A stretch of 64,000 nucleotides of DNA from a virus. A model generated the notes under the pieces. It searched no databases. It was not told the DNA's origin and saw only the letters and a program-made list of their open reading frames with translations. Below, piece after piece: positions 57,328 to 64,000 of this stretch (position 1 is the first letter of the stretch; every line of letters starts with the position of its first letter). Location: positions 1-64,000 of the IMG/VR virus record IMGVR_UViG_3300045971_000437; one strand, 5' to 3'. The position numbers were made by a program, and so were the translations under genes.

Positions 57328-57498
57328 TTATTCGTCATCAGAAGTAATTTCATCATCAGCGGGCGCCTCTTGTGGAGCCAGACCTGCAACATCTTTCATT
57401 TTAGCTGAAAGATATCCATGCAAATCCATAGATGCTTCTTCCGGTTTATCATTAATAAGATTATTTAGCATATTCTTAAGAGCTTCTCGTTTATCCAT
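57328..57498 (-). CDS. Small prohead-core-like protein, 56 aa
   Basis: ATG at 57498 to TAA at 57328 encodes MDKREALKNMLNNLINDKPE and a KMKDVAGLAPQEA segment with an acidic tail, 56 residues. GGAG lies upstream. Its place between gp22 and the acidic core proteins and its composition recall T4 gp67/gp68, small core components. VAGL echoes the LAGL motif of its neighbours. Confidence 0.7.
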   Translation of the reverse strand: MDKREALKNMLNNLINDKPEEASMDLHGYLSAKMKDVAGLAPQEAPADDEITSDDE

Positions 57499-57526
57499 TA
57501 TATGTATCTCCTTCGATTTAAAAAAT

Positions 57527-57549
57527 TTGAGAGACTACCGGCCTCTCAA
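57527..57549 (-). terminator. Terminator after the acidic core genes
   Basis: TTGAGAG/CTCTCAA, 7-bp stem, 9-base loop, followed on the minus strand by ATTTTTTAAA. Confidence 0.75.
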
Positions 57550-57564
57550 CGGTATATTTACTTA

Positions 57565-57897
57565 TTATTCTTCCTGCTCTTCTGATTCTATTGATGCTTT
57601 ACCATCTTCAAAACCTGCTTCATAAACTTTATTGATAAGATCGGCCAATTCATCACCAGTCTTTCCTTCAACTTTAGCAGCAATTTTTGTTACTATAGAT
57701 GGAAGTTCTTCCTCTTCGCCTTCTACTTTTTCTTCATCTGGAGTTTCAGATTCTTCATCATCTTCTTTAACTAATTCTGGAAGACCAGCTAGTTTTCTAA
57801 ATAAATCCATATCTTCATTTAATTTAACTGAAGTCTTTTTTACTTTAGCTTTTGTTTCTGATAGTCCAGCTAATTGTCGCAAACGTTGATTATCCAT
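57565..57897 (-). CDS. Acidic prohead core protein, 110 aa
   Basis: It begins MDNQRLRQLAGLSETKA and repeats the motif at FRKLAGLPELVKE. The middle is a run of Asp/Glu, and the C-terminal helix has EGKTGDELADLINKVYEAG. The last part aligns with the adjacent 151-aa protein (EGKTGDELVAIIQHLYDEA), so the two are paralogues. LSE and other sites fit gp21. A gp67-like core role is inferred from charge and location. Confidence 0.7.
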   Translation of the reverse strand: MDNQRLRQLAGLSETKAKVKKTSVKLNEDMDLFRKLAGLPELVKEDDEESETPDEEKVEGEEEELPSIVTKIAAKVEGKTGDELADLINKVYEAGFEDGKASIESEEQEE

Positions 57898-58352
57898 TAT
57901 GCTTCTTCCTCTTCATTAGGTTGTTCTTCCATAGATGCAGCACCATCTTTAACCGCTTCATCATAAAGATGTTGTATAATTGCAACTAGCTCATCGCCGG
58001 TTTTACCTTCTGCATCTGCAGCAGCCTTCATAACTGCTTCTGGGAATGCAGGTTTTTCTTCCTCAGCATTATCAGTTGGATCTTCATCCTTCTCATCTAC
58101 AATTTCTGGTTCCGGTGTTGCAGGAATTTCTGTTGCTGGTCCAGATGGAGTAACGACTGGCTGGTCTGGCGTCATTGCTGGTGGTCCGCCTGCAGTCGTA
58201 GAAGGAATTGCTGGAAGACCAGCAATTCGTCTAAATTCATCACCCATTGAAACAGTCACTGGACCTGTAGCATGACCAGCTAATGGAGTTAATGCATAAT
58301 TTTCTCTAACTGTTGGTAGACCAGCAAGTTGGCGTATTCTATTTTTATTCAT
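57897..58352 (-). CDS. Acidic prohead core protein, 151 aa
   Basis: It begins MNKNRIRQLAGLPTVRE, repeats FRRIAGLPAIPST near residue 42, then has a Pro/Thr/Glu linker and the same C-terminal domain as its downstream paralogue. It overlaps that gene by one base. In-line repetition of the LAGL motif suggests that it tethers the scaffold to several shell subunits. Confidence 0.7.
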   Translation of the reverse strand: MNKNRIRQLAGLPTVRENYALTPLAGHATGPVTVSMGDEFRRIAGLPAIPSTTAGGPPAMTPDQPVVTPSGPATEIPATPEPEIVDEKDEDPTDNAEEEKPAFPEAVMKAAADAEGKTGDELVAIIQHLYDEAVKDGAASMEEQPNEEEEA

Positions 58353-58356
58353 AATA

Positions 58357-58938
58357 TTATGATGCCTCTACTAAGTGATCGTACAATGCTTCTAGTGCTT
58401 CAATAGCTTCGTCAAGTTTTTCTTTGACACCCTTAGACATTTCATTTGCTTCTGTACTATAATTAGAATCTGTAACTTTCATGTATTCTATCCATGCATG
58501 AGAATCTAATTTAGCTTGTGCTTGACCTAATAATTTTTCTAATTTATTGAATTCGCTTTCAAATTCAGAAGAGTCCCAAAGATCATCTGAATGACCAAAA
58601 GATTCATTTATTGATTCTTCTACAGTAATTTCTTCATCTAATGAATATGTAGCAACTTTAACTGATTCAACTATCTTATAGGAGATCATTACCTTCTTAG
58701 GAACGAATTTAGAGAATTGACTCTTCATATCCCATTGATCATTGTTAATTTTAGCATTTGATTCTGCTTTTTTGAAAGCATTATACTTAATTGCTTTGTT
58801 TATATCTTGAACTAAGTCTTGATCATCTGCTGCAAAATAACCCTTAATAGCACCATTGCGATTAACAAGAGCAACAACGTATGTTTCATCTGGAGTTTTA
58901 CCTTCAGTAAGTGGTAAAAGTTCTTTTAAAAGATTCAT
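58357..58938 (-). CDS. Cargo-like protein in the prohead operon, 193 aa
   Basis: It begins MNLLKELLPLTEGKT, the LLKELL form of the targeting peptide with a cut expected after LTE. The body is helical and acidic with a strand VVALVNRNGAIKGYF. Because it is encoded between the protease and core genes, it is a strong candidate for a true internal head protein. No enzyme motif is seen. Confidence 0.65.
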   Translation of the reverse strand: MNLLKELLPLTEGKTPDETYVVALVNRNGAIKGYFAADDQDLVQDINKAIKYNAFKKAESNAKINNDQWDMKSQFSKFVPKKVMISYKIVESVKVATYSLDEEITVEESINESFGHSDDLWDSSEFESEFNKLEKLLGQAQAKLDSHAWIEYMKVTDSNYSTEANEMSKGVKEKLDEAIEALEALYDHLVEAS

Positions 58939-58940
58939 AA

Positions 58941-59555
58941 TTATTTTCCAGTTAATGACTTGATAAATTTCTTAACTTCAGCTTCAAAGTATTTTTGAGC
59001 TTTAGGATCATGAACTACAGCTTCAGCAAGAGTAATAATCTTTGTGTGCTCAAGTGATTCACGAACAACATCTGGATAGCAACCTGGACCTGACGGTTGA
59101 GCAACGATATCTAAAGTAACGAATGCAAAGTCTTCAACTACACCCTCAGAAGTAACGTTACCAGTACCTCGTGAAGATACACCAAGCTTTACACCACCAT
59201 TAATTAACTGTTGTACAATATTTCCAGAAGGTGTATTTAAAATTTTACATTTACCTACCGCATTGTCACCATCCATCCAAGCTTCAGTAATAATGTGAGA
59301 TACATTTTTAAGATCGATTGAAAGATTGTCTGGGTGATTTAATTCACCTAAGATGTATTGCTGTTCTTTAGCTTTTTCAGAAATAAATGCTACTGCACGT
59401 TCAATTTCTGATTTTGGGTAAATTCGCTGATTAAGATTCTTCTGCTCTGCAGTCATAATTCTACCAGCAAGATACAAATTCTTTTCTGCGTCTCGTGATT
59501 CCATTAAAGCTGCTTCTGCTGGATTAAATCTTTCGATTAGTAACTGTTTTTGCAT
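58941..59555 (-). CDS. 21: Prohead protease gp21
   Basis: The serine protease that matures the prohead, cutting after (L/I)xE. The 204-residue protein (T4: 212) has NLYLAGRIMTAEQKNLNQRIYP at the N-terminus, the catalytic His74 in ELNHP and Ser127/128 in VSSRGTG. It lies immediately after the portal gene, the T4 order. Its cut rule links it to the gp23 site and to the cargo peptides in this genome. Confidence 0.94.
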   Translation of the reverse strand: MQKQLLIERFNPAEAALMESRDAEKNLYLAGRIMTAEQKNLNQRIYPKSEIERAVAFISEKAKEQQYILGELNHPDNLSIDLKNVSHIITEAWMDGDNAVGKCKILNTPSGNIVQQLINGGVKLGVSSRGTGNVTSEGVVEDFAFVTLDIVAQPSGPGCYPDVVRESLEHTKIITLAEAVVHDPKAQKYFEAEVKKFIKSLTGK

Positions 59556-59582
59556 CTAATTCTCCTGTTTCATAGATGAGAC

Positions 59583-59632
59583 TATTTATTGCGCAAGGGG
59601 CAACTATAAACTTATTTATAGTTGCCCCTTGC
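59583..59632 (-). promoter_or_regulatory. Perfect 18-bp stem-loop containing a late box, between gp20 and gp21
   Basis: Arms 59593-59610 and 59615-59632 pair perfectly over 18 bp with loop CTTA. An exact minus-strand TATAAATA (59613-59620) spans the loop, and AATAAATA (59583-59590) follows just before gp21. No U-tract follows the stem, so it may be a processing or pausing site rather than a simple terminator. Confidence 0.65.
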
Positions 59633-59642
59633 ATTAACTGAC

Positions 59643-61223
59643 TTATTGAGTAGACAGATCAGGTTCCTCTTCTTTAGGAGGTTCTTCATCCGGTACTGGC
59701 TCTTCAGGAATTTCAACTTCTACTTCTTTCCTATTATCGTAAACTGCTGGATCGTAAATCTGTTGAAGTTGATCAACTGCTAATTGATCTTCAATATGTC
59801 GCTCTTGTTTAAGGAGAGCTTCATTCATTTGAATATCATCTTCAGTTAAACCTAAATAACGCTTCATAATGAATCTACGTGATAAGTATTTCACGCCTTC
59901 AACAGCATTAAATGTGTTGATAAGATCGGCATCTAAAGCTGCTTGTTTATAAATTGCAAAATTTTGAGGCTCTGGTAATTTCAATTTAAAAATTTCAGTA
60001 TCAATATTGATACCGGTTACTTTTAAGTAGATTTTAAACTGCTCATCAAAAATATTTTCAACTGATGACTGTAAACGTTGAATATAATTCGCAAATCGTT
60101 GTTCTTCAACATAAGCAATACCAACCTTACCATCATTATAAACACCACCACCTGTCTCTTGACCTTTCATATATGAAGTAGGGACACGAAGAGCTCGGAA
60201 TACCTTGTTCATAAAGTAATCTAATTCTGGAATTTCCCATGATGCTCCGCCTGGAAGTGTTTCAACTCTTGAACCTCGGCCGGCTGCAGTAGTTGGAAAG
60301 AAATAGTCTTCTTGAATTGATTCTGGATTATAAACTGAATCTGTTTGATTTGCGTTACCCGTATTAGGAGCTCGCTTCTGACGAATATCATTTTTAATCT
60401 GTTCGATATGCTGTTTAACTCGTTGAGGTGGCATATTACCAACGTCAATATAGAACACTCGTCGTTCTGGAGCTCTAACAATCCTATAAATGATTGCTGA
60501 ATTTTCAAGCATTACCAATTTTTGGTAATCGTTAAATGCTGACTGAAGAATAGATAATCCAAATGGTGCTGAGTCTCCCATTTCATTCGACAATGTAAAA
60601 TGAATTATAGCATTAACAGGAGAAATTTCAACTGAATCATTTTTACCAGCATTAGAAGTTAATTGGCTGGCAAAACTTGAAGGGCGAATATGATATGCCA
60701 CGGTCTCACCTTCTGCATTAACTTCTATTCCTATAACTCTAGTGGGATCAACGTACTCCCATTTTTTAGTATCAGATGTTTTTCTAAAAAAGCAATCACC
60801 GTATTTTACTAATGTTCTAGAAATATTAAACACTTTAGTATTGAGAGAATGGAACGTAGTCCAGTGTCTTAATGCTGAACGAATTGTTGTTGCTGTGGTA
60901 TCTTCGATATCTTGATTTTCTTCAGTTTGATAATCAATAATGAATGGTAAACCTGTTCGTTTATCAGCGGTTGAAATTTCCTCTGCAACAATATCTAGTG
61001 CTCTTGATATGTCACCACTATCCATACCATCATATTGTTTATAGCGCTGAAGTCTTGCACCGGCACCCTTAAGTAGATTTGAAAACCATGATGTGGAAGA
61101 ATATGCTGCATGTCCTGCAGCATTTAAATTTTGACCGTCATCTAGAGTAGCTGTTGGTTTGGCATATGAAGCTTTACGAGTAGCTGGAGTAACTATCCTC
61201 CAGTAATTGGTCCAATGTGTCAT
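59643..61223 (-). CDS. 20: Portal protein gp20
   Basis: The dodecameric vertex through which DNA is packaged. Length 526 residues equals T4 (524). Conserved parts are QRYKQYDGMDSGDISRALDI, FFRKTSDTKKWEYVDP, RIVRAPERRVFYIDVGNMP, RGSRVETLPGGASW and LRVPTSYM, all typical of the gp20 family. It overlaps the upstream tape-measure-like gene by 4 bases (ATGA), and ends before the 18-bp stem-loop. Confidence 0.96.
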   Translation of the reverse strand: MTHWTNYWRIVTPATRKASYAKPTATLDDGQNLNAAGHAAYSSTSWFSNLLKGAGARLQRYKQYDGMDSGDISRALDIVAEEISTADKRTGLPFIIDYQTEENQDIEDTTATTIRSALRHWTTFHSLNTKVFNISRTLVKYGDCFFRKTSDTKKWEYVDPTRVIGIEVNAEGETVAYHIRPSSFASQLTSNAGKNDSVEISPVNAIIHFTLSNEMGDSAPFGLSILQSAFNDYQKLVMLENSAIIYRIVRAPERRVFYIDVGNMPPQRVKQHIEQIKNDIRQKRAPNTGNANQTDSVYNPESIQEDYFFPTTAAGRGSRVETLPGGASWEIPELDYFMNKVFRALRVPTSYMKGQETGGGVYNDGKVGIAYVEEQRFANYIQRLQSSVENIFDEQFKIYLKVTGINIDTEIFKLKLPEPQNFAIYKQAALDADLINTFNAVEGVKYLSRRFIMKRYLGLTEDDIQMNEALLKQERHIEDQLAVDQLQQIYDPAVYDNRKEVEVEIPEEPVPDEEPPKEEEPDLSTQ

Positions 61224-64000
61224 ACGTTTGATATTCCTGTTATGAAGCCTAATGATGTAGGCATTGAGCGGGGTGTTAATAATGAATGATTGCTATTTGT
61301 TTTTAATCCATCTTCTGATATTTTTGTTAATAGATCTACAGTCTGAGAAAGCGATGTAGCTATAGCTACAAGTTGTTCTTTAGCAGATAAATCGGAAACA
61401 TTAACTATTTTATCATTAGCAACTGATTCAGTTGAAGTTGAGGTACCTTGTTTATCAGCCTGGGTATCATTCACCTTATTATTTACATTCTGGGCTGCGA
61501 CAATATTCGCAGGTTCAATGATTGAAGGTTGAAATGTTGGGGCAATATTAGATGCAGTTTGCTGTTGCAAGTTAACCATTGGTGTATTGGCTGCCGCTGC
61601 AGTAGCACTAAGTGCAGAAATTGTATTTGCAGATTCAGCAAATGCTTTGTTTATTTTAGGTTCGTCTGAAGATATTGCATTGGCTATAGCACCACCACCT
61701 TCTTTGCCTAACCATCCACCAATAGCACCACCAATAGCACCACCAATAACTGCGCCAACAACTGGAATAGGAATTAATACTTGTCCTATTCCAGCTCCAA
61801 TTAAACCGGCCGTACCTGCTCCAGCTAATCCACCTACTAGTTTACCACCCTGAATATTAGCTTCTTTGTTTGATATTGCTCCAGACTTTCTCTGATCTTC
61901 TATATCTGTGGCACTGCTGAGCGCGGATATTCCCTCTAGTACTGTTAAGCCAGCAAGAAGTTTATTGCCGCCAAGGAATTTTGATGCTTTTCCAGCACCA
62001 TTTTTAACACTACTCCAAACACTGGAACCTTTGGCGCCGCCTGCGCCTGCTGGGGAACCTGCAGTTGGTACAGTAGTAGACATCGGTAAACCATTGGCTC
62101 CAAGTATTCCAGACCCCGCGGCAACTGTTGCTGTCCCACCGAGCGCGGTTGCAATTTTTCCGACTATTCCACCCTTACCAGCCACCGCATTAGTAATACC
62201 ACCAAGTACTCCTTTGCCACCAAGTGCGCCAGCAGCCATAGACAACTGATAAGTAAATGCAACTAATGATCCTATAGCTGAAACTATTGCAGTTGGGAAT
62301 GCTAATCCTAATAATGCAGAAGCAGAATTCTTTATATTTCCTAATGAAGCTCCGAGTTCTGAACCCTTTGCTAATTTTTCTTGCTCTGCATTTTGTGCTT
62401 CACTTCCTATATTTTTTGCCTTTTTATTTTGCGCAATAACTGCGGCTTGATCTATAGCTGTTTGGGTTAACCCTAATGGTGTTTCTTGCATAAAGACTTG
62501 CTGTGAAAGAGACGAGCTTTGATTAAGTTGGGCTTGCTCTTTTGCGAATCTTGCCATTATTCCAGGCATAGCTGCTGCTTCTTCTGGAGTGGCAGCATTA
62601 GGATTTATTTTATATCTGTAAGCAGCATTAATATCTTCTTCTGACATGTTGGCGCGCTGCATTTGCATTTTCATATTTGCAGCTTCATCAAAACGATCGC
62701 TTACCTTTTGTGTTTTGAAAGATTCTTGCGTTTTAATAAAATCATTTGCCGCTCTATCTGACATTCCTAGTGTAACTAATGCTTTTCTTCTAACTCTTAA
62801 TTCATTTACATATTCTAACTGCGAGGCGCCATCTAATGCTAATAGTTTTTCTCTGACTGGAGTTGATTCATTTAACTCTTTTTCTAGTTTTAAAAACTCG
62901 GTGGCAGTAATACCTGTTATTGCTGCAAGTTTACTAAAAGCAGTCATAGTATCTTGAGTATAACTATTTAGCTTTTGAGTATTCTTAGTGTCGATTCCAG
63001 AATCGATTGCTGATGAAATTAATGGTCCTACTAATTCAGCTGACTGAGCAGAAGTATACCCAAACGCTTTCATTGAATCAGCCATAGCTGAACTTGATTT
63101 ATCAAATAGCGCATTACCTTGCATACCCATGGTTTGCTGGTTAGCTCTAATGAATTCAGCAGTCTGTTCAAATGTTAAACCCATCTGTACGGCTTGTGTT
63201 GCTACCCCGAAATATGATTTCGGTATATTAGCAATATTAAATTTGGACATTTCGCTAAATGCAATATTAGCTTTATTCATCGATTTAGTAAAACCTGCAA
63301 CTGTTGCTGCTGCAGCAACATACGCCCCAAATTTATCTTTACCTGCTTGTATTTTTTCCTTAACTGCAATTCTTACATTTTCGTTTGTTCCATCTCTATC
63401 AACTGTTCCATTTGGTTTTAAGGAAATCATTTGCTGCGCCCACTTAGCAAATGATCCCAGTGATGGATTTAGATTGTTTACTTTTTGTCCTAATTTACTA
63501 AAAGAATCCGTAGTAGTTTTTGTTCTAGATTCAACTAGTCTAATAGCTTTAGCTAATCGCGATGTTGACATTTCTTCGGATTTTTTTCCATTGAATCCTA
63601 AATCGTGTCCTTGGGCTTTCAATTTATTTGCAACATCCACCATAGTAGCACGGATTTTTTCCATGTCTTCTACTTGCTTCTTATTACCTGGAGATTTTAC
63701 AATAAAATTATCTTCACCACCAGCAGCAGATACACTAGCATTTAGCGAAATGCTCTTCGCAACAATCTTAGATAAATCAATATCTCCAAATTGTGTCTTT
63801 AATGCTTGAATGCTTTCCGAAATCGTTTCGCCAGCCGCACCGAGCTTCAACGTGAAATCAGCAAAATCAGAAGGCGATAAATTTTCCTTCAAAGTTCCTG
63901 TAATCTCATCTAACATATTACTATTTCTTAAAAAGCTTTTCCCTATACCAGAGAAACCTTTTTCAGTAAGTTTAGATAAATTATTAACAAAAATTGCATG
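61220..64000 (-). CDS. Tape-measure-like tail protein (5' partial)
   Basis: The frame stays open to the right edge (28 codons beyond the ATG at 63916 are also coding-like), so the N-terminus is outside the window. At least 926 codons are present. The N-terminal half is helical with Ser/Thr/Gln-rich stretches. Residues about 535-760 alternate hydrophobic Gly/Ala-rich helices (TAGLIGAGIGQVLIP, VVGAVIGGAIGGAIGG), as in tape-measure or tail-lumen proteins that insert into membranes. Being next to gp20 is not the T4 location for gp29, so an internal or structural role cannot be excluded. Confidence 0.65.
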   Translation of the reverse strand, partial: HAIFVNNLSKLTEKGFSGIGKSFLRNSNMLDEITGTLKENLSPSDFADFTLKLGAAGETISESIQALKTQFGDIDLSKIVAKSISLNASVSAAGGEDNFIVKSPGNKKQVEDMEKIRATMVDVANKLKAQGHDLGFNGKKSEEMSTSRLAKAIRLVESRTKTTTDSFSKLGQKVNNLNPSLGSFAKWAQQMISLKPNGTVDRDGTNENVRIAVKEKIQAGKDKFGAYVAAAATVAGFTKSMNKANIAFSEMSKFNIANIPKSYFGVATQAVQMGLTFEQTAEFIRANQQTMGMQGNALFDKSSSAMADSMKAFGYTSAQSAELVGPLISSAIDSGIDTKNTQKLNSYTQDTMTAFSKLAAITGITATEFLKLEKELNESTPVREKLLALDGASQLEYVNELRVRRKALVTLGMSDRAANDFIKTQESFKTQKVSDRFDEAANMKMQMQRANMSEEDINAAYRYKINPNAATPEEAAAMPGIMARFAKEQAQLNQSSSLSQQVFMQETPLGLTQTAIDQAAVIAQNKKAKNIGSEAQNAEQEKLAKGSELGASLGNIKNSASALLGLAFPTAIVSAIGSLVAFTYQLSMAAGALGGKGVLGGITNAVAGKGGIVGKIATALGGTATVAAGSGILGANGLPMSTTVPTAGSPAGAGGAKGSSVWSSVKNGAGKASKFLGGNKLLAGLTVLEGISALSSATDIEDQRKSGAISNKEANIQGGKLVGGLAGAGTAGLIGAGIGQVLIPIPVVGAVIGGAIGGAIGGWLGKEGGGAIANAISSDEPKINKAFAESANTISALSATAAAANTPMVNLQQQTASNIAPTFQPSIIEPANIVAAQNVNNKVNDTQADKQGTSTSTESVANDKIVNVSDLSAKEQLVAIATSLSQTVDLLTKISEDGLKTNSNHSLLTPRSMPTSLGFITGISNV

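Noticed and set aside
63129-63809. Plus-strand open frame of 226 codons
   Set aside because: It lies wholly antisense to the tape-measure-like gene, has no ribosome site or promoter, and its hydrophobic Ser/Leu/Pro-rich product is typical of a shadow frame. The same applies to other plus-strand frames inside it (61587-62249).
1-64000. tRNA genes
   Set aside because: No cloverleaf with TTCGA/TTCAA arm and acceptor pairing was noticed in the intergenic gaps, all of which are under 300 bases. A tRNAscan-SE run would settle this.

Overview
The window is a stretch of a double-stranded DNA bacteriophage genome of the T4 superfamily (contractile-tailed myovirus). The evidence is a near-complete T4-type head and tail gene set (homologues of gp4, gp13, gp14, gp15, gp17, gp18, gp19, gp20, gp21, gp22 and gp23), T4-type recombination genes (uvsX, uvsY, uvsW, gene 32), and T4-like promoters: early ones of the form TTTACT-N16/17-TGnTATAAT and late ones built on TATAAATA. 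The DNA is AT-rich. Lipoprotein and signal-peptide genes and a GH108-type endolysin suggest a Gram-negative host, but I cannot name it. I saw no tRNA, rRNA, insertion sequence or CRISPR array. Almost every gene is on the minus strand; the three on the plus strand are an HNH homing endonuclease, a lipoprotein and a small LysM-like protein.

Layout, left to right. 1-6.4 kb holds accessory and nucleotide genes: a membrane protein cut by the window edge, a GroES-like co-chaperonin, an isolated DnaE-like fragment, dCMP deaminase, a Thg1-like 3'-5' nucleotidyltransferase and an Acb1-like 2H phosphoesterase. 6.4-10.2 kb holds a tail fibre with His-rich repeats, a glycosyltransferase and a possible holin. 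10.3-13.2 kb holds a B12-dependent class II ribonucleotide reductase, glutaredoxin and endolysin. 13.2-18.4 kb is the recombination block. 18.4-23.9 kb holds early genes, led by an HD phosphohydrolase and a polynucleotide kinase encoded as two overlapping genes. 23.9-64 kb is the virion block, from terminase through tail, neck, capsid, prohead core, protease and portal to a tape-measure-like protein that runs off the right edge.

The most striking feature is scattered through the virion block. About 20 non-structural genes, roughly 15 kb, start with a short amphipathic segment ending in (L/I)xE (forms MxFKxFLxE and LLKELLxLxE). This resembles the capsid-targeting sequence that sends T4 Alt and the internal proteins into the prohead, where gp21 protease removes it. 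Cargo candidates include seven ADP-ribosyltransferase-like paralogues in two subfamilies, a protein-kinase-like enzyme, a zeta/PNK-like P-loop kinase, an amidoligase and a GNAT acetyltransferase. I infer a large set of effectors packaged in the head and injected with the DNA.

Other themes are RNA repair or anti-defence (split HD-Pnk, Thg1-like, Acb1-like), a domain shared by the tail sheath (twice) and gp14 (once), an enlarged gp13 with an N-terminal adhesin-like region, two tandem gp4-like proteins, early promoters nested inside inverted repeats, and recurring terminator/late-promoter junctions. Functional calls rest on motifs read by eye and on gene order; no database search was possible.
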